From Methylotenera_A sp044228245 (GTDB taxonomy: Bacteria > Pseudomonadota > Gammaproteobacteria > Burkholderiales > Methylophilaceae): a stretch of DNA of 64,000 nucleotides. This document shows positions 17,271 through 26,364 of the stretch, piece after piece. Location of the stretch: positions 315,633 through 379,632 of the forward strand of contig JBGAVG010000002.1 in NCBI GenBank assembly GCA_044228245.1. The letters run 5' to 3'. The notes below the pieces were generated by a model. It saw only the letters and a program-made list of their open reading frames with translations, had not been told where the DNA came from and made no database searches. The position numbers and the translations under genes are program-made. Numbering within the stretch: position 1 is the first letter of the stretch; each line of letters opens with the position of its first letter.

Positions 17271-18212
17271 GTGCAATTTAAAGACTTTGTTTGGCTTTGG
17301 AAAATTTCTAAGCAAATTTATCCAGGCCGGGCGCTTGCGGCTTTTAAGAACAGACTGACATTTATTGCAGCAGCCATCCGCACAGCAGATTCGCTCCGCC
17401 CTTTTCTGCATGCCGTTGAAGGCAGTCTGGTCAACAAGCTCATCAAGCAACGTCCTGAGACAGTAGGCGCGGTTGTATGGCCTTATCAATGTCATACCTG
17501 GGATGCAAAGACCCGATTAAACCGGATTAACGAGCACTACAGCGTTGTCGAAACCTTGGTTCCTAAAATCGATTTCCCAATCAATGGAGCCTTGAAACTC
17601 CTAGATATTGGCGACATCTATAAGAATCTTCATGTAGTGCTCGATCAACCCGTGTGGTTCATGCGAGAAGGTCAACTTGTTATTAATCTTTTCCTGGATA
17701 ATGTAAGAATTCTTTCTCTCGCCTTTTCTTTTTCGCGCGAATCAGGCAAAGTTGTAGCTTACGTAGGTGCCATGCAGGGACGGAACATCGACGGATTGCT
17801 CGACACATATAGGGAAATCACCAAAGCGATGCACGGCATGCGTCCGCGTGATTTCTTATTCGAACTATTTAGGGCGTTCTGTCGCGCGCTAGGTGTGACA
17901 AAAATATTTGCTGTTTCAGATGCCAGCAGGCATCATCGGAGTAGCTACTTTGGGCGCGATGCGAAAAATGCTGAGTTGACACTGAACTACGATGAAATAT
18001 GGCTTGAACGAGGGGGAGTTTTAGAGAGTTCGGATTTTTATGTACTCAGCGTGACTCCGCAGATGAAAAATCTTGACGAAGTCCCTTCAAAAAAACGCTC
18101 AATGTATCGAAAAAGATTTGAATTTCTTGAAGCTACCGAAGCACGGATGCTGGAGGTCTGCACCAACCTTGATAATGAGCGCTTACTTGAATGTCCATAC
18201 CACAGCCTTTAG
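17271..18212 (+). CDS. DUF535 (VirK/YbjX-like) protein
   Basis: Member of the DUF535 family (PF04393), whose relatives VirK and YbjX are linked to virulence-factor export and envelope-stress tolerance; the biochemical function is unknown. Seen over 313 residues: NRINEHYSVVE (about 85), GQLVINLFLDN, VGAMQGRNIDG (about 165), MHGMRPRDFLFELFRAF (about 183), VSDASRHHRSSYFG, NYDEIWLERGG and a basic KKRSMYRKRF near the end. No signal peptide is seen. The start is GTG, with AGGAAG four bases upstream. The GT61 gene follows; its frame opens inside this gene, so the two are probably coupled. Confidence 0.8.
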   Translation: MQFKDFVWLWKISKQIYPGRALAAFKNRLTFIAAAIRTADSLRPFLHAVEGSLVNKLIKQRPETVGAVVWPYQCHTWDAKTRLNRINEHYSVVETLVPKIDFPINGALKLLDIGDIYKNLHVVLDQPVWFMREGQLVINLFLDNVRILSLAFSFSRESGKVVAYVGAMQGRNIDGLLDTYREITKAMHGMRPRDFLFELFRAFCRALGVTKIFAVSDASRHHRSSYFGRDAKNAELTLNYDEIWLERGGVLESSDFYVLSVTPQMKNLDEVPSKKRSMYRKRFEFLEATEARMLEVCTNLDNERLLECPYHSL

Positions 18213-18258
18213 TCAAAATGCGATTTTACAGATTCACCGCCCAGAAAGAACAAAAGCC

Positions 18259-19377
18259 ATGATTGAACCAGTTGCTGAACAATCAAAAAGGACTGACGTC
18301 AACTTTCCCGCTCAAATAAAATGTTCCCGATGGAGCCTTCTTCCCGTGAAAGACATGCTGCGAAGAAAGTTCTTCCGCAAAGAACTCATCAGCCTGGAAA
18401 GTGTTGCCGATAAAACCTGGGAGATTGCACCCGGCGAAACCTCCGTTACACGCCCTGCCATCTTTCTCCCGAATCAGTTAGAACGTATCACAGACTGGGT
18501 TTTCTCAGAAGGCAGAGATCCAAGAGACTGGATGAAAGGCGGGTTCGAAGTCAAACAGACACCTACACGCGGATATATGCTCAAAAATGCCTGGCTGATT
18601 GACGGTGTGCTTTACAAGGACAATGCCTGCGCCTACCTGCATCCAAGATCCAGCCATCTTCCACCCCGTCTCCATGTTGAAAATGAGATAACACGCGGAG
18701 CTATATACTGCACCTTCCCAGGTAACCGGTACTTCGGTCAGTGGCTGATGGATGACTGCCTGATCTACCCTCTTGCAATGGCTGAAGGTATCCCAATCTC
18801 AACTGATCAGCCTGCCAGCCCTCACACGCTTGCCTACGAAAGTTTGCTAAATATGAATCCCCTGCGCCTTCATAGTGCATTTCTTAAAGAGGTCGTGATT
18901 TTCGATGATACAGGCCATAACTCAAACAGACGCGAGCGTTTCTGGGCGATGAGAGATAAACTGCTTTCCCATGCTCCGCCCTTTTCCCATCCCGGCGTTT
19001 TCATCTTGCGGGGCGGTACTGGCGAGCGAAGAATAATGCACAATGAAGTGGAGCTGGCAGAATACCTGCGTGATAAACGCGGGTTCCGCATTGTAGATAT
19101 CACTAAGGATGATGTTCCAACCATGGTAAAAGCCTGTGCTGGTGCGCAGGTAGTAGTTGGCGTTGAGGGCAGCCACCTTATCCATGGTATCCAGCTTCTT
19201 CCGCCCGGTGGCGCAGTTCTTACACTTCAGCCGCCCAATAGGTTTTGTTACTCCTATAAGCCCAAGACAGATCGGGATCATCAATACTTTGGTTTTGTTA
19301 TCGGCTTCACTGACGGGGATGGCTTCCGTGTAGACCCGGACGAAGTTGAGCGCACCATTGATTTATTCCCGCATTAA
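18259..19377 (+). CDS. GT61 (DUF563) family glycosyltransferase
   Basis: Family 61 glycosyltransferase, whose bacterial members occur in capsule and LPS clusters. Seen: GNRYFGQWLMDDCL (about 155, equivalent to the GHFLLE-type motif), ILRGGTGERRIMHNEVEL (about 255), and AQVVVGVEGSHLIHGIQLLPPG (quoted in part: VVGVEGSHLIHG, about 305), the typical conserved GxHG-like loop. The open frame reaches back to 18073 inside the DUF535 gene. ATG 18259 is chosen because the segment before it shows no family similarity and ATG 18175 would overlap by 38 bases; its ribosome site is weak, so the start is uncertain. About 372 residues. Confidence 0.8.
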   Translation: MIEPVAEQSKRTDVNFPAQIKCSRWSLLPVKDMLRRKFFRKELISLESVADKTWEIAPGETSVTRPAIFLPNQLERITDWVFSEGRDPRDWMKGGFEVKQTPTRGYMLKNAWLIDGVLYKDNACAYLHPRSSHLPPRLHVENEITRGAIYCTFPGNRYFGQWLMDDCLIYPLAMAEGIPISTDQPASPHTLAYESLLNMNPLRLHSAFLKEVVIFDDTGHNSNRRERFWAMRDKLLSHAPPFSHPGVFILRGGTGERRIMHNEVELAEYLRDKRGFRIVDITKDDVPTMVKACAGAQVVVGVEGSHLIHGIQLLPPGGAVLTLQPPNRFCYSYKPKTDRDHQYFGFVIGFTDGDGFRVDPDEVERTIDLFPH

Positions 19378-19493
19378 CTTTTGCTAGACAGTCAATTCAA
19401 CTATGGTTAAGCTGGAACATCAAATAACCAATCTTGAAGATTTCCTGAAACCTTGTAAATAACCTAATTAACTCTTAAATTCACAAAAACAGC

Positions 19494-21026
19494 ATGCCAG
19501 AACATTTCCGAGCACTAATAGTCATCCTTACCATTGGTATATTAGTATTTTTTTATGAAAAAAAAGCGATCCGGCCGCTACTACTTCCGGAAGAATTCAG
19601 CCGCTGGCGCAATGCCTGGTTTGCAATTACGTTAATAGCTTTTTTATCTCAAAACTTCTGGCTTTTTATTGGTTTTAGCGGGGCATATCTTTTATATATT
19701 TCAAAATCTGAAAAAAACATCTTTGCGCTTTATTTCACCTTGATTCTTGCTATCCCGACGATCTCCGCGCGCATTCCTGTTCTGTTCGATATCAGCTTTG
19801 TGCGTTTACTTGCGTTGACATTGCTTCTGCCGTTTTTCCTTTCATTCAGAGCTGGGCAGGGGACTCCGTCTTTAGGCAAGCCGCTCTCAGAAAAACTTTT
19901 GATAGCATTTATACTCCTGAATACAGTCCTCACTTTGCGAACTCATACTTTTACCGACACCATGCGCTATGGTATTTACGGTTTTACAGACATTTTTCTT
20001 CCCTATTACACTGCCAGCCGTGCAATTAAAGATTTTGAACAACTGAAGAAAGTGATGATTGCATTGTTGGTTGCCTGTTTCGTCGTAGGTGCCATTGGTA
20101 CATTTGAATATATCAAGTCTTGGCTGTTATACAACCCATTACAGGATGCATTAAGGGTAGAGTGGGACATGGGCAGTTATCTTGGCCGCGGCGACAGCCT
20201 TCGAGCAATGGCATCACTTGATCATCCCATCATACTGGGATTTGTCATGACGATAGGACTGGGATTCTATCTTTTCATTGCGCCTTCTATAAAAAGCAAA
20301 ATCTTGCGCCTGACAGGATTCGGTCTGTTAATTGCCGGTTTGATTGCTTCATTGTCAAGAGGTCCGTGGGTAGGCACTGCTGTACTGCTTTTGGTGTTGG
20401 TTGCCTATAGCAAGAAAGCTCTCCGGGGGTTTGCTATGTTGGCTATTGCAATCATCTTTGCTCTGCCCATGCTTAACTTAATCCCTGGTGGCGACAAAAT
20501 CATCAATTTAATCCCATTTGTAGGTGAAACCGACAAGGAAAATGTTGAGTACCGACAAAAACTGATCGACAGGGCTATTCTGATTGTGCAAAGACATCCG
20601 TTTTTCGGCGTGCCTGACTCTAGAAAAGAACCGGAAATGGCAGACATGGTACAAGGGCAAGGTATTGTTGATATTGTGAATTCATATGTAGGCGTTGCTA
20701 CTGGCAACGGGTTAGTAGGACTCAGTCTATTTGTTGGATTTTTTGCACTGGTGTTGTTGAGGATTCACAACAGCCTGAAAAGGATTGCAGATAAAAACAG
20801 TGAAGAATATCTCTGTGGGCGAAGTCTGCTCGCTACTATGATAGCTGCCCTAGTTATTATTTTCACAGTAAGCGGTATCGGCGTTATTCCCACAATATAC
20901 TGGTCACTTGCAGGCCTGATTTTTACTTTTTCTCGCGTCACAAGCCAAGTAACCGCCACTAAAACAAGCGCAATGCCAACTGAAAAGCCTGTCTACCCTA
21001 CATCACGCCTTAAAAGCGAAGCATAA
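19494..21026 (+). CDS. O-antigen ligase/polymerase family membrane protein (EPS polymerase candidate)
   Basis: Polytopic inner-membrane protein, 510 residues with about 11-12 hydrophobic segments. It carries the PF04932-type signature LIASLSRGPWVGTAVLLL (about 285) after a periplasmic loop with GDSLRAMASLDHPI (about 240). Wzy polymerases and WaaL ligases share this family. Being the only such protein near an EPS export operon, it is most likely the Wzy polymerase of this EPS. It ends 28 bases before the convergent GMC gene and has no obvious Shine-Dalgarno sequence. Confidence 0.82.
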   Translation: MPEHFRALIVILTIGILVFFYEKKAIRPLLLPEEFSRWRNAWFAITLIAFLSQNFWLFIGFSGAYLLYISKSEKNIFALYFTLILAIPTISARIPVLFDISFVRLLALTLLLPFFLSFRAGQGTPSLGKPLSEKLLIAFILLNTVLTLRTHTFTDTMRYGIYGFTDIFLPYYTASRAIKDFEQLKKVMIALLVACFVVGAIGTFEYIKSWLLYNPLQDALRVEWDMGSYLGRGDSLRAMASLDHPIILGFVMTIGLGFYLFIAPSIKSKILRLTGFGLLIAGLIASLSRGPWVGTAVLLLVLVAYSKKALRGFAMLAIAIIFALPMLNLIPGGDKIINLIPFVGETDKENVEYRQKLIDRAILIVQRHPFFGVPDSRKEPEMADMVQGQGIVDIVNSYVGVATGNGLVGLSLFVGFFALVLLRIHNSLKRIADKNSEEYLCGRSLLATMIAALVIIFTVSGIGVIPTIYWSLAGLIFTFSRVTSQVTATKTSAMPTEKPVYPTSRLKSEA

Positions 21027-21054
21027 TATTCATGGATAGGTTATATTTAGCTTG

Positions 21055-22470
21055 CTACGCCTTTGTCATTAAATAATCCGCCAGTCGTGCCGCAAGCTGC
21101 ACAATTGTTAAAGTGGGATTGGCATGCCCCCCTGACGGGAATACGGAGCTACCAACAATAAATAAATTCGAGACGTCCCAAGATCTAAGGTTCGGATCGA
21201 CAACTCCACTACTCTTCGTATTACTCATTCTTGTTCCACCCATATGATGCGGGCCTCCTAGTGTGTCGTCGTCAGGATATTGGCCATTCCAAAGCCATTC
21301 TTTTAATCTTATTTTTGCCTGCTTGTTCTTTACCATAGATTCTGCAATATATTCTGCTGTCAGCCTGATTGTTCGCAAATCCATATCAGACTTTTTCCAT
21401 TTCAGCACAACTTTAGGAATACCAAAAGAGTCGACTTCTGAAGCCAAATCTATACGATTATCGAAACTAGGCGCTTGCTCCCAGGCCGCGTCAATTCTGC
21501 CACCGCAATAATTTTTCCCGATACCTTGTGAAATAGCAGTACCAATCGCCTCGTCTGCACAAACCAGTTCACGGAGTAACTTCTTGACTTTCCCATCGCC
21601 TGCATGCCCCATGTGCGGGACAAGATTTAAGTTACAATTTAGAACCTTTAATTTTCTTTTTTGTTGCTCAGATATCCCAACATGCCATTGATCGGCGGCA
21701 GGTTTATTATAAAAAATGTCGCCCACCATAAAATGCGGATGTTCCATCCAGTACGCACCAACATTCTTGTTTTTATTGAGCGCGCTCTCCGGGTTATCTC
21801 CTGCAATAAATTTCAGGATTCGCCCGTTCTCAATCCCTCCCATCGCAAAAATATAAGTGTTTGCTTTTACACTCACTTTGTCACCTGATGCATGAGAAAG
21901 CATTATTTCTTTAATTGAAGAACTGTCCAGATGCGTACGCGAAAGAGAAGTACTGGCAATTAGATCAATATTCTCTGACTTTGAAATATCTTCAAAATAT
22001 TGTTGTTTAAACCTGACTGGCGGTGAAAATTCAAAGTGTACGTCATGAATATTAGAATCCCAGGTGTATGGGCTGTTTCTAAAAATTGGCCTGATCTTTA
22101 AGATCGATGACGCCTTCAATAGATACTTATCCATATCCGGTTTACTTATGGGCCAATTCGCTTCCGGTGCATAGGCTTTATATGAAAAATCAAAATCATC
22201 TAAAGTGCAGCATTTCCCTCCCCAATGGCCAGAACTCCCGCCGAACTGTCTTAATCGGCATACTTTCAAGTCAAAGTAATGGTCACCGATGACTCTACCA
22301 CTGTAATACTCTTGTGATTTCTCTGAATATTCAATGTCTCCAGCTTCAACCAGAAGGACTTTTACTCTGCGGTCTAAATTTATTGCAGTCGTGATGCCTG
22401 CTGGTCCAGCGCCTATAATACAAACATCGTATTTTTGTTTTTTAATTTCTTTCAGACTGGTTAAAATCAT
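21055..22470 (-). CDS. GMC-family FAD-dependent oxidoreductase
   Basis: Glucose-methanol-choline family flavoprotein that oxidises alcohol groups, often on sugars. CIIGAGPAGITTAINL (FAD ADP-binding, residue 17), RQFGGSSGHWGGKC (about 75), MGGIENGRIL (about 210) and a C-terminal HHMGGTRMS plus LFIVGSSVFPSGGHANPTLT (final FAD contacts and catalytic His region) are all present. No signal peptide is seen, so it is probably cytoplasmic. ATG 22470 is preferred, with AGGA nearby, over the TTG 13 codons upstream. It is divergent from the SAF-domain dehydrogenase. Its position between polymerase and export genes suggests it acts on an EPS precursor or substituent; the substrate is unknown. Confidence 0.83.
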   Translation of the reverse strand: MILTSLKEIKKQKYDVCIIGAGPAGITTAINLDRRVKVLLVEAGDIEYSEKSQEYYSGRVIGDHYFDLKVCRLRQFGGSSGHWGGKCCTLDDFDFSYKAYAPEANWPISKPDMDKYLLKASSILKIRPIFRNSPYTWDSNIHDVHFEFSPPVRFKQQYFEDISKSENIDLIASTSLSRTHLDSSSIKEIMLSHASGDKVSVKANTYIFAMGGIENGRILKFIAGDNPESALNKNKNVGAYWMEHPHFMVGDIFYNKPAADQWHVGISEQQKRKLKVLNCNLNLVPHMGHAGDGKVKKLLRELVCADEAIGTAISQGIGKNYCGGRIDAAWEQAPSFDNRIDLASEVDSFGIPKVVLKWKKSDMDLRTIRLTAEYIAESMVKNKQAKIRLKEWLWNGQYPDDDTLGGPHHMGGTRMSNTKSSGVVDPNLRSWDVSNLFIVGSSVFPSGGHANPTLTIVQLAARLADYLMTKA

Positions 22471-22745
22471 TATCCTATTTCCGCTGTTATCACAAGTACC
22501 ATCTGCCAATATGGTCTCTTATAATCCTGATTTTATATAAGCCAGAGCCAAGTCTACCAATTACACTGGAACTCAATATAAAAATCAGGAAATTTCTTCT
22601 GTTCATGGCTATATATTAAATAACTCTTATGTGACGGCATATCATTATATTCCGTTATTAAGCATTGGTCGATTATCAACTTGACCGACAAAATAATTAA
22701 GTACAAAATTCAATCAGTAGAAATAATATATTTAAGGGAAAACTT

Positions 22746-23891
22746 GTGGTCGATAAAATAACCAAAATAGGCATTGTAGGTACCGGTTTTATTGCAAGTG
22801 GGTTAGCGCACCTGATTCGTAACTCCAAGGACTTTCAAATATCCAAAGTGCTGACACGTCGTCCGATAGATTCTATTTCTGATTTCCCCCGTGAAAGCCT
22901 TACGTACTCCCTTAACGAGCTTATTGATACCTCAGACATCGTATTTGAATGCTCAGGCGACGTTATCCATGCGACAGAAGCCGTACTTGCAGCCACCAAT
23001 GCCAATAAAAAAGTGGTAACGCTGAATGCTGAATTTCATGTCACCACAGGTTCATATTTTGTTCGAAAAGGCGCCTATGTCACAGACGCTGATGGCGACC
23101 AGCCTGGCTGTCTGGCAAGACTAAAGACGGAAGTTGAAGGCATGGGATTTGAGCCCTGCGCTTACGTGAATATAAAAGGTTTTATTAATCTAAACCCCGA
23201 AAGAAAGGACATGGAATATTGGTCTGATCAGCAAGGGATTCGATTGGAACAGGTTGTATCTTTCACTGATGGGACCAAACTACAAATAGAACAGGCTTTC
23301 GTCGCCAATGGATTAGGTGCGACCATTCCCCCAGATGGGATGTTTGGCGCAAGAGTTGAAAGCCTGAATGACTTGGATTTCTTGATTAAAGCCTCTGAAG
23401 AAGCTGGCATGCCAATCAGCGATTTCGTATTATGTAAGGGGGCACCTCCCGGGGTGCTTATAGTAGCAAAGAGCAAAGAGGCTGACAGGCTGGGGAACTA
23501 TATCGTCGGACCTTTGCGCACCAAGGAAAAGCTTGGCTATATTCTTCTACGTCCTTATCATCTTTGTCATCTAGAAGCACTTAATACGCTTCGTAGAGTA
23601 GTGTTGGGTGAACCTGTATTAATAAACAACTCAAAAAAACCGCATTTGACGGTTGCTGCCGTTGCAAAACGCAAGATGCTGCCTGGGGAAGTCATTGTAC
23701 GTGGTGCCGGGGGGTTTGATGTACGCGGTGTGGCGGTCCAATTGCAAAGCCATCAAAACGCGGTACCTATTTGCCTTCTTCAGAACACTAAAATCATCAG
23801 AAATATTGAGCCAGGCCAGATCGTTCAGTTTGAAGATGTAGAACTTGCAGACACAACAGCTTTAGAAATTTATCGCGGCTTACTTGAATGA
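22746..23891 (+). CDS. Homoserine-dehydrogenase-like oxidoreductase with C-terminal SAF domain
   Basis: 381 residues. An N-terminal NAD(P)-binding Rossmann domain (KIGIVGTGFIASGLAHLI, residue 8; DIVFECSGDV, about 70; NAEFHVTTGSYF, about 100) resembles homoserine dehydrogenase-like oxidoreductases. The C-terminus (about 315-378: RKMLPGEVIVRGAGGFDVRG to IEPGQIVQFEDVELAD) is a SAF/antifreeze-like domain as in FlgA or sialic acid synthase. Proteins of this build are known as a distinct subfamily with few characterised members; no substrate can be named. The GTG start has GGGA upstream. It converges with epsG and is divergent from the GMC gene. Confidence 0.75.
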   Translation: MVDKITKIGIVGTGFIASGLAHLIRNSKDFQISKVLTRRPIDSISDFPRESLTYSLNELIDTSDIVFECSGDVIHATEAVLAATNANKKVVTLNAEFHVTTGSYFVRKGAYVTDADGDQPGCLARLKTEVEGMGFEPCAYVNIKGFINLNPERKDMEYWSDQQGIRLEQVVSFTDGTKLQIEQAFVANGLGATIPPDGMFGARVESLNDLDFLIKASEEAGMPISDFVLCKGAPPGVLIVAKSKEADRLGNYIVGPLRTKEKLGYILLRPYHLCHLEALNTLRRVVLGEPVLINNSKKPHLTVAAVAKRKMLPGEVIVRGAGGFDVRGVAVQLQSHQNAVPICLLQNTKIIRNIEPGQIVQFEDVELADTTALEIYRGLLE

Positions 23892-23913
23892 TCTAGGGAA
23901 TACAACCAGAAAC

Positions 23914-23935
23914 ACCACAGCCATAAGACTGTGGT
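23914..23935. terminator. Hairpin between convergent genes, possible terminator
   Basis: Stem ACCACAG/CTGTGGT (7 bp) with an eight-base loop, sitting midway between the SAF-dehydrogenase and epsG stop codons. Neither side has a proper T run. The position suits a bidirectional terminator, but the sequence supports it only moderately. Confidence 0.45.
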
Positions 23936-23945
23936 ACAAGAAAAA

Positions 23946-24767
23946 TCAATAGTAATAGGCTCTAGGCTCTATTTCAGCTCGATTTACTACCACACCTAAT
24001 ATATTGGATTTGGCGAGTAGTCGCATGGTTTCTGCAATCTCTGATTCAGTATGCAGCCCATTACCTAGAACCATTAATACACAATCAACTTGCGGTAGCA
24101 ATACCATTGCATCATCGGCATTTAACAAGGGAGGTAAGTCAAAAATCACAATACGTGAGTCATAACGCTCTTTTAATTCGAGGATTAATTTTCGTATATT
24201 ATTAGATGACAAGGTTTCAGACGATTGATTGACGGGTCTATTTGTAGGGACTATTGTCAATCGAGGAATGCCGGGATTTACAATAATTTCTGATAATTCG
24301 GCATTTCCATCAAGAAAATTATTGATGGATTTTTCTCGCTTTATTCCAAGATATTCGGCGACGCTCGGTCTACGCAAATCAAAATCAACAAGCATTGCAG
24401 TTTTTTGTGGTTGTTGCGCAATGCTGATTGCAAGGTTAATAGCAACTACAGTTTTTCCCGCTTCTGGTGTTGGAGAAATAATCGCAATCGTGCGCCAATT
24501 ATTTTCTTCCATTTTCTGTAACACTTGTGTGCGCAGCGAATCAAATGTGAAACTTATAGGATCATCGTTATTCTGAGCAACAATACGATAATTTTCTAAA
24601 TGTGCAGGATCAAGCTTAACAATACTGGTTTTGTTGTAAGCAATTGATCTAAGCTCATCTTCTTTAGATAGCTTGCTTAATGTCTTGTTTTGGCCTGCAA
24701 CTGATATTGGCCGCTCGCTACCGCTCTGTAATTTTGCTTTTTCTAAAGCGTCTTTAATTTTTTCCAT
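23946..24767 (-). CDS. epsG: EpsG-like bacterial tyrosine autokinase
   Basis: Cytoplasmic BY-kinase that phosphorylates itself and controls Wzz-dependent chain length and export. 273 residues: MEKIKDALEKAKLQ start; a Walker A variant IISPTPEAGKTVVAINLA (about 101); Walker A' AMLVDFDLRRPSV (about 128); Walker B RIVIFDLPPLLNADD (about 208); and a C-terminal tyrosine cluster ending in YYY, the autophosphorylation sites. The kinase is separate from the Wzz protein encoded just upstream, as in TIGR03018/TIGR03029 systems. Last gene of the eps export operon, 12 bases after epsF. Confidence 0.9.
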   Translation of the reverse strand: MEKIKDALEKAKLQSGSERPISVAGQNKTLSKLSKEDELRSIAYNKTSIVKLDPAHLENYRIVAQNNDDPISFTFDSLRTQVLQKMEENNWRTIAIISPTPEAGKTVVAINLAISIAQQPQKTAMLVDFDLRRPSVAEYLGIKREKSINNFLDGNAELSEIIVNPGIPRLTIVPTNRPVNQSSETLSSNNIRKLILELKERYDSRIVIFDLPPLLNADDAMVLLPQVDCVLMVLGNGLHTESEIAETMRLLAKSNILGVVVNRAEIEPRAYYY

Positions 24768-24779
24768 TTATCACTCTCA

Positions 24780-26342
24780 CTAAAATCTTGACAGAATTTT
24801 GGTAGTTAGTTCATCGAGCGGCATAAAAAAGATATGTATCAAAAACAAGGCGAGAAGAGTGACTATCAAAACTCCAACCAAGATATTAAAAACTATATAT
24901 TTTTTTCGTTTTAACTCAGCTTTATTCGTAATATACGGTATTGTTGCCATCGGCTGAATCTTCATAATAGAAGCCAACATGTCTACGCCTCTAACCCGCT
25001 TGTCCAGAGCTTCCATCACAACCGCCAACCCGATCGCCGCTGCTATTGCCCCTAAAAAGCCAGCCAGAATAATCAGTAAGCGATTGGGTTTTATCGGTTT
25101 GTCTGGAAAAGTAGGTGCTTCTGTCAGGACAAAACGCTCACCTTTATTTTCCAACTCGATATTTTTTGCCAATCTAGAGTTGTCTAGCTTTGCTTTTATT
25201 TCAGCATAGGCGGCTTTCGCATTATCATAGTCTCGCAACAAAGCGCCTAGCGTTCCTTCAGTCTGAGCGCTTTGCATTACAAGCCCTTCAGTCTGGCTGA
25301 TTTTTGCTCGAATGCCAGCTTCTTCAATTTCCAATGCCTTAAGACGTGCATTCGCGGTTTCTATTTGTGCTTGTACTTTATCCACCATAACAGACTGAGC
25401 TGTAACGCGCTTAGCTGGCTCAGCGTTATGGGTGGCATTTTTTTCCAAGGCTTCGATTCTGCGCTGCAATGCGCGCACAGACGGATGATTTTCGCTGTAT
25501 ATTGCGCTTATCTTTTCCAATTCAGATTTAAGCTTCTCGAGTTCTGAAACTCCTGAGCTTGGATCTGAAGGAGTGCCTACACCTATGCCCGCTTTGGCGG
25601 ACTCCAGGCTCACATCTAATGACCGCAGTTCTGCCTGGGTAGCGCTATATTCTCGCTGTGTAACTCTCAGATCATTTTCAAGGCGCTCCAGACTTACAAC
25701 CTTCAACGCCTTGTTTTCCGGAAGAGAATTCGCGTGTAGCCTCTTGTAAGCAGTGACTTCTTTTTCTATTCTCTCCAGAGCAATCTTTTGTTTCTCTGCT
25801 TCTTTACTAAAAAACTCCGTTGTTTCAGTGGCTCGCTCTTTGCTGGCCCTTTCATTCTCATCCAGAAATAACTTAACTAAATCATTCGCTATGTTATAGG
25901 TATTGTCAGCCTTGTAGTTTGTGAAAGTAACGTTAAATGCGAATGTTGGCTTTTCGCCCCATCCTTCGGCTTCAGCCTTAAGTAAGTCAACCTTGATATT
26001 AGCACGTAATATCTGTGCCAATCTTTCCGGCGACAAGTTAGGTTTTTTATCCAATCCATACAATTTGTATTGTTTTACAATTTTGTAAAGATTGTCATTG
26101 CTGAGCACAACCTGTTTGAGCGCTGCGAAACGATCAGTCGCATATTTTTCTCTAGCTGTGTCTGACTGAACTTGTTGCGTTTCAAAAAGTATTGTACCAG
26201 TTGACTCATATACCGGTGGAAGCTTGAGCGCAACTGCGAATGCTGCCAAAAATACAAAAAAGAAGAAACCTAGGACATAAGGAAACCTTCGCTTAATGAT
26301 ATTTATATAATCATTAAGCGTCATTTCTTTTTCTATACTCAT
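24780..26342 (-). CDS. epsF: EpsF-like Wzz chain-length determinant
   Basis: Inner-membrane polysaccharide co-polymerase that sets chain length and links to the outer-membrane exporter. 520 residues: MTLNDYINIIKRRF Wzz start, first membrane helix about 22-42, a periplasmic region with VYESTGTILFE and long coiled coils (about 165-370), the proline motif FPDKPIKPNRLL before the second membrane helix (about 425-447), and an additional hydrophobic helix near 485-507. Its partner kinase is the next gene. Length and build match TIGR03017 (EpsF). Confidence 0.9.
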   Translation of the reverse strand: MSIEKEMTLNDYINIIKRRFPYVLGFFFFVFLAAFAVALKLPPVYESTGTILFETQQVQSDTAREKYATDRFAALKQVVLSNDNLYKIVKQYKLYGLDKKPNLSPERLAQILRANIKVDLLKAEAEGWGEKPTFAFNVTFTNYKADNTYNIANDLVKLFLDENERASKERATETTEFFSKEAEKQKIALERIEKEVTAYKRLHANSLPENKALKVVSLERLENDLRVTQREYSATQAELRSLDVSLESAKAGIGVGTPSDPSSGVSELEKLKSELEKISAIYSENHPSVRALQRRIEALEKNATHNAEPAKRVTAQSVMVDKVQAQIETANARLKALEIEEAGIRAKISQTEGLVMQSAQTEGTLGALLRDYDNAKAAYAEIKAKLDNSRLAKNIELENKGERFVLTEAPTFPDKPIKPNRLLIILAGFLGAIAAAIGLAVVMEALDKRVRGVDMLASIMKIQPMATIPYITNKAELKRKKYIVFNILVGVLIVTLLALFLIHIFFMPLDELTTKILSRF

Positions 26343-26364
26343 TAATTTTACAGCCTTTTTCTTA

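Noticed and set aside
19403..19462. 19-codon ORF between the GT61 and O-antigen ligase genes
   Set aside because: No ribosome site or family similarity; may be a gene scrap but is too short to support.
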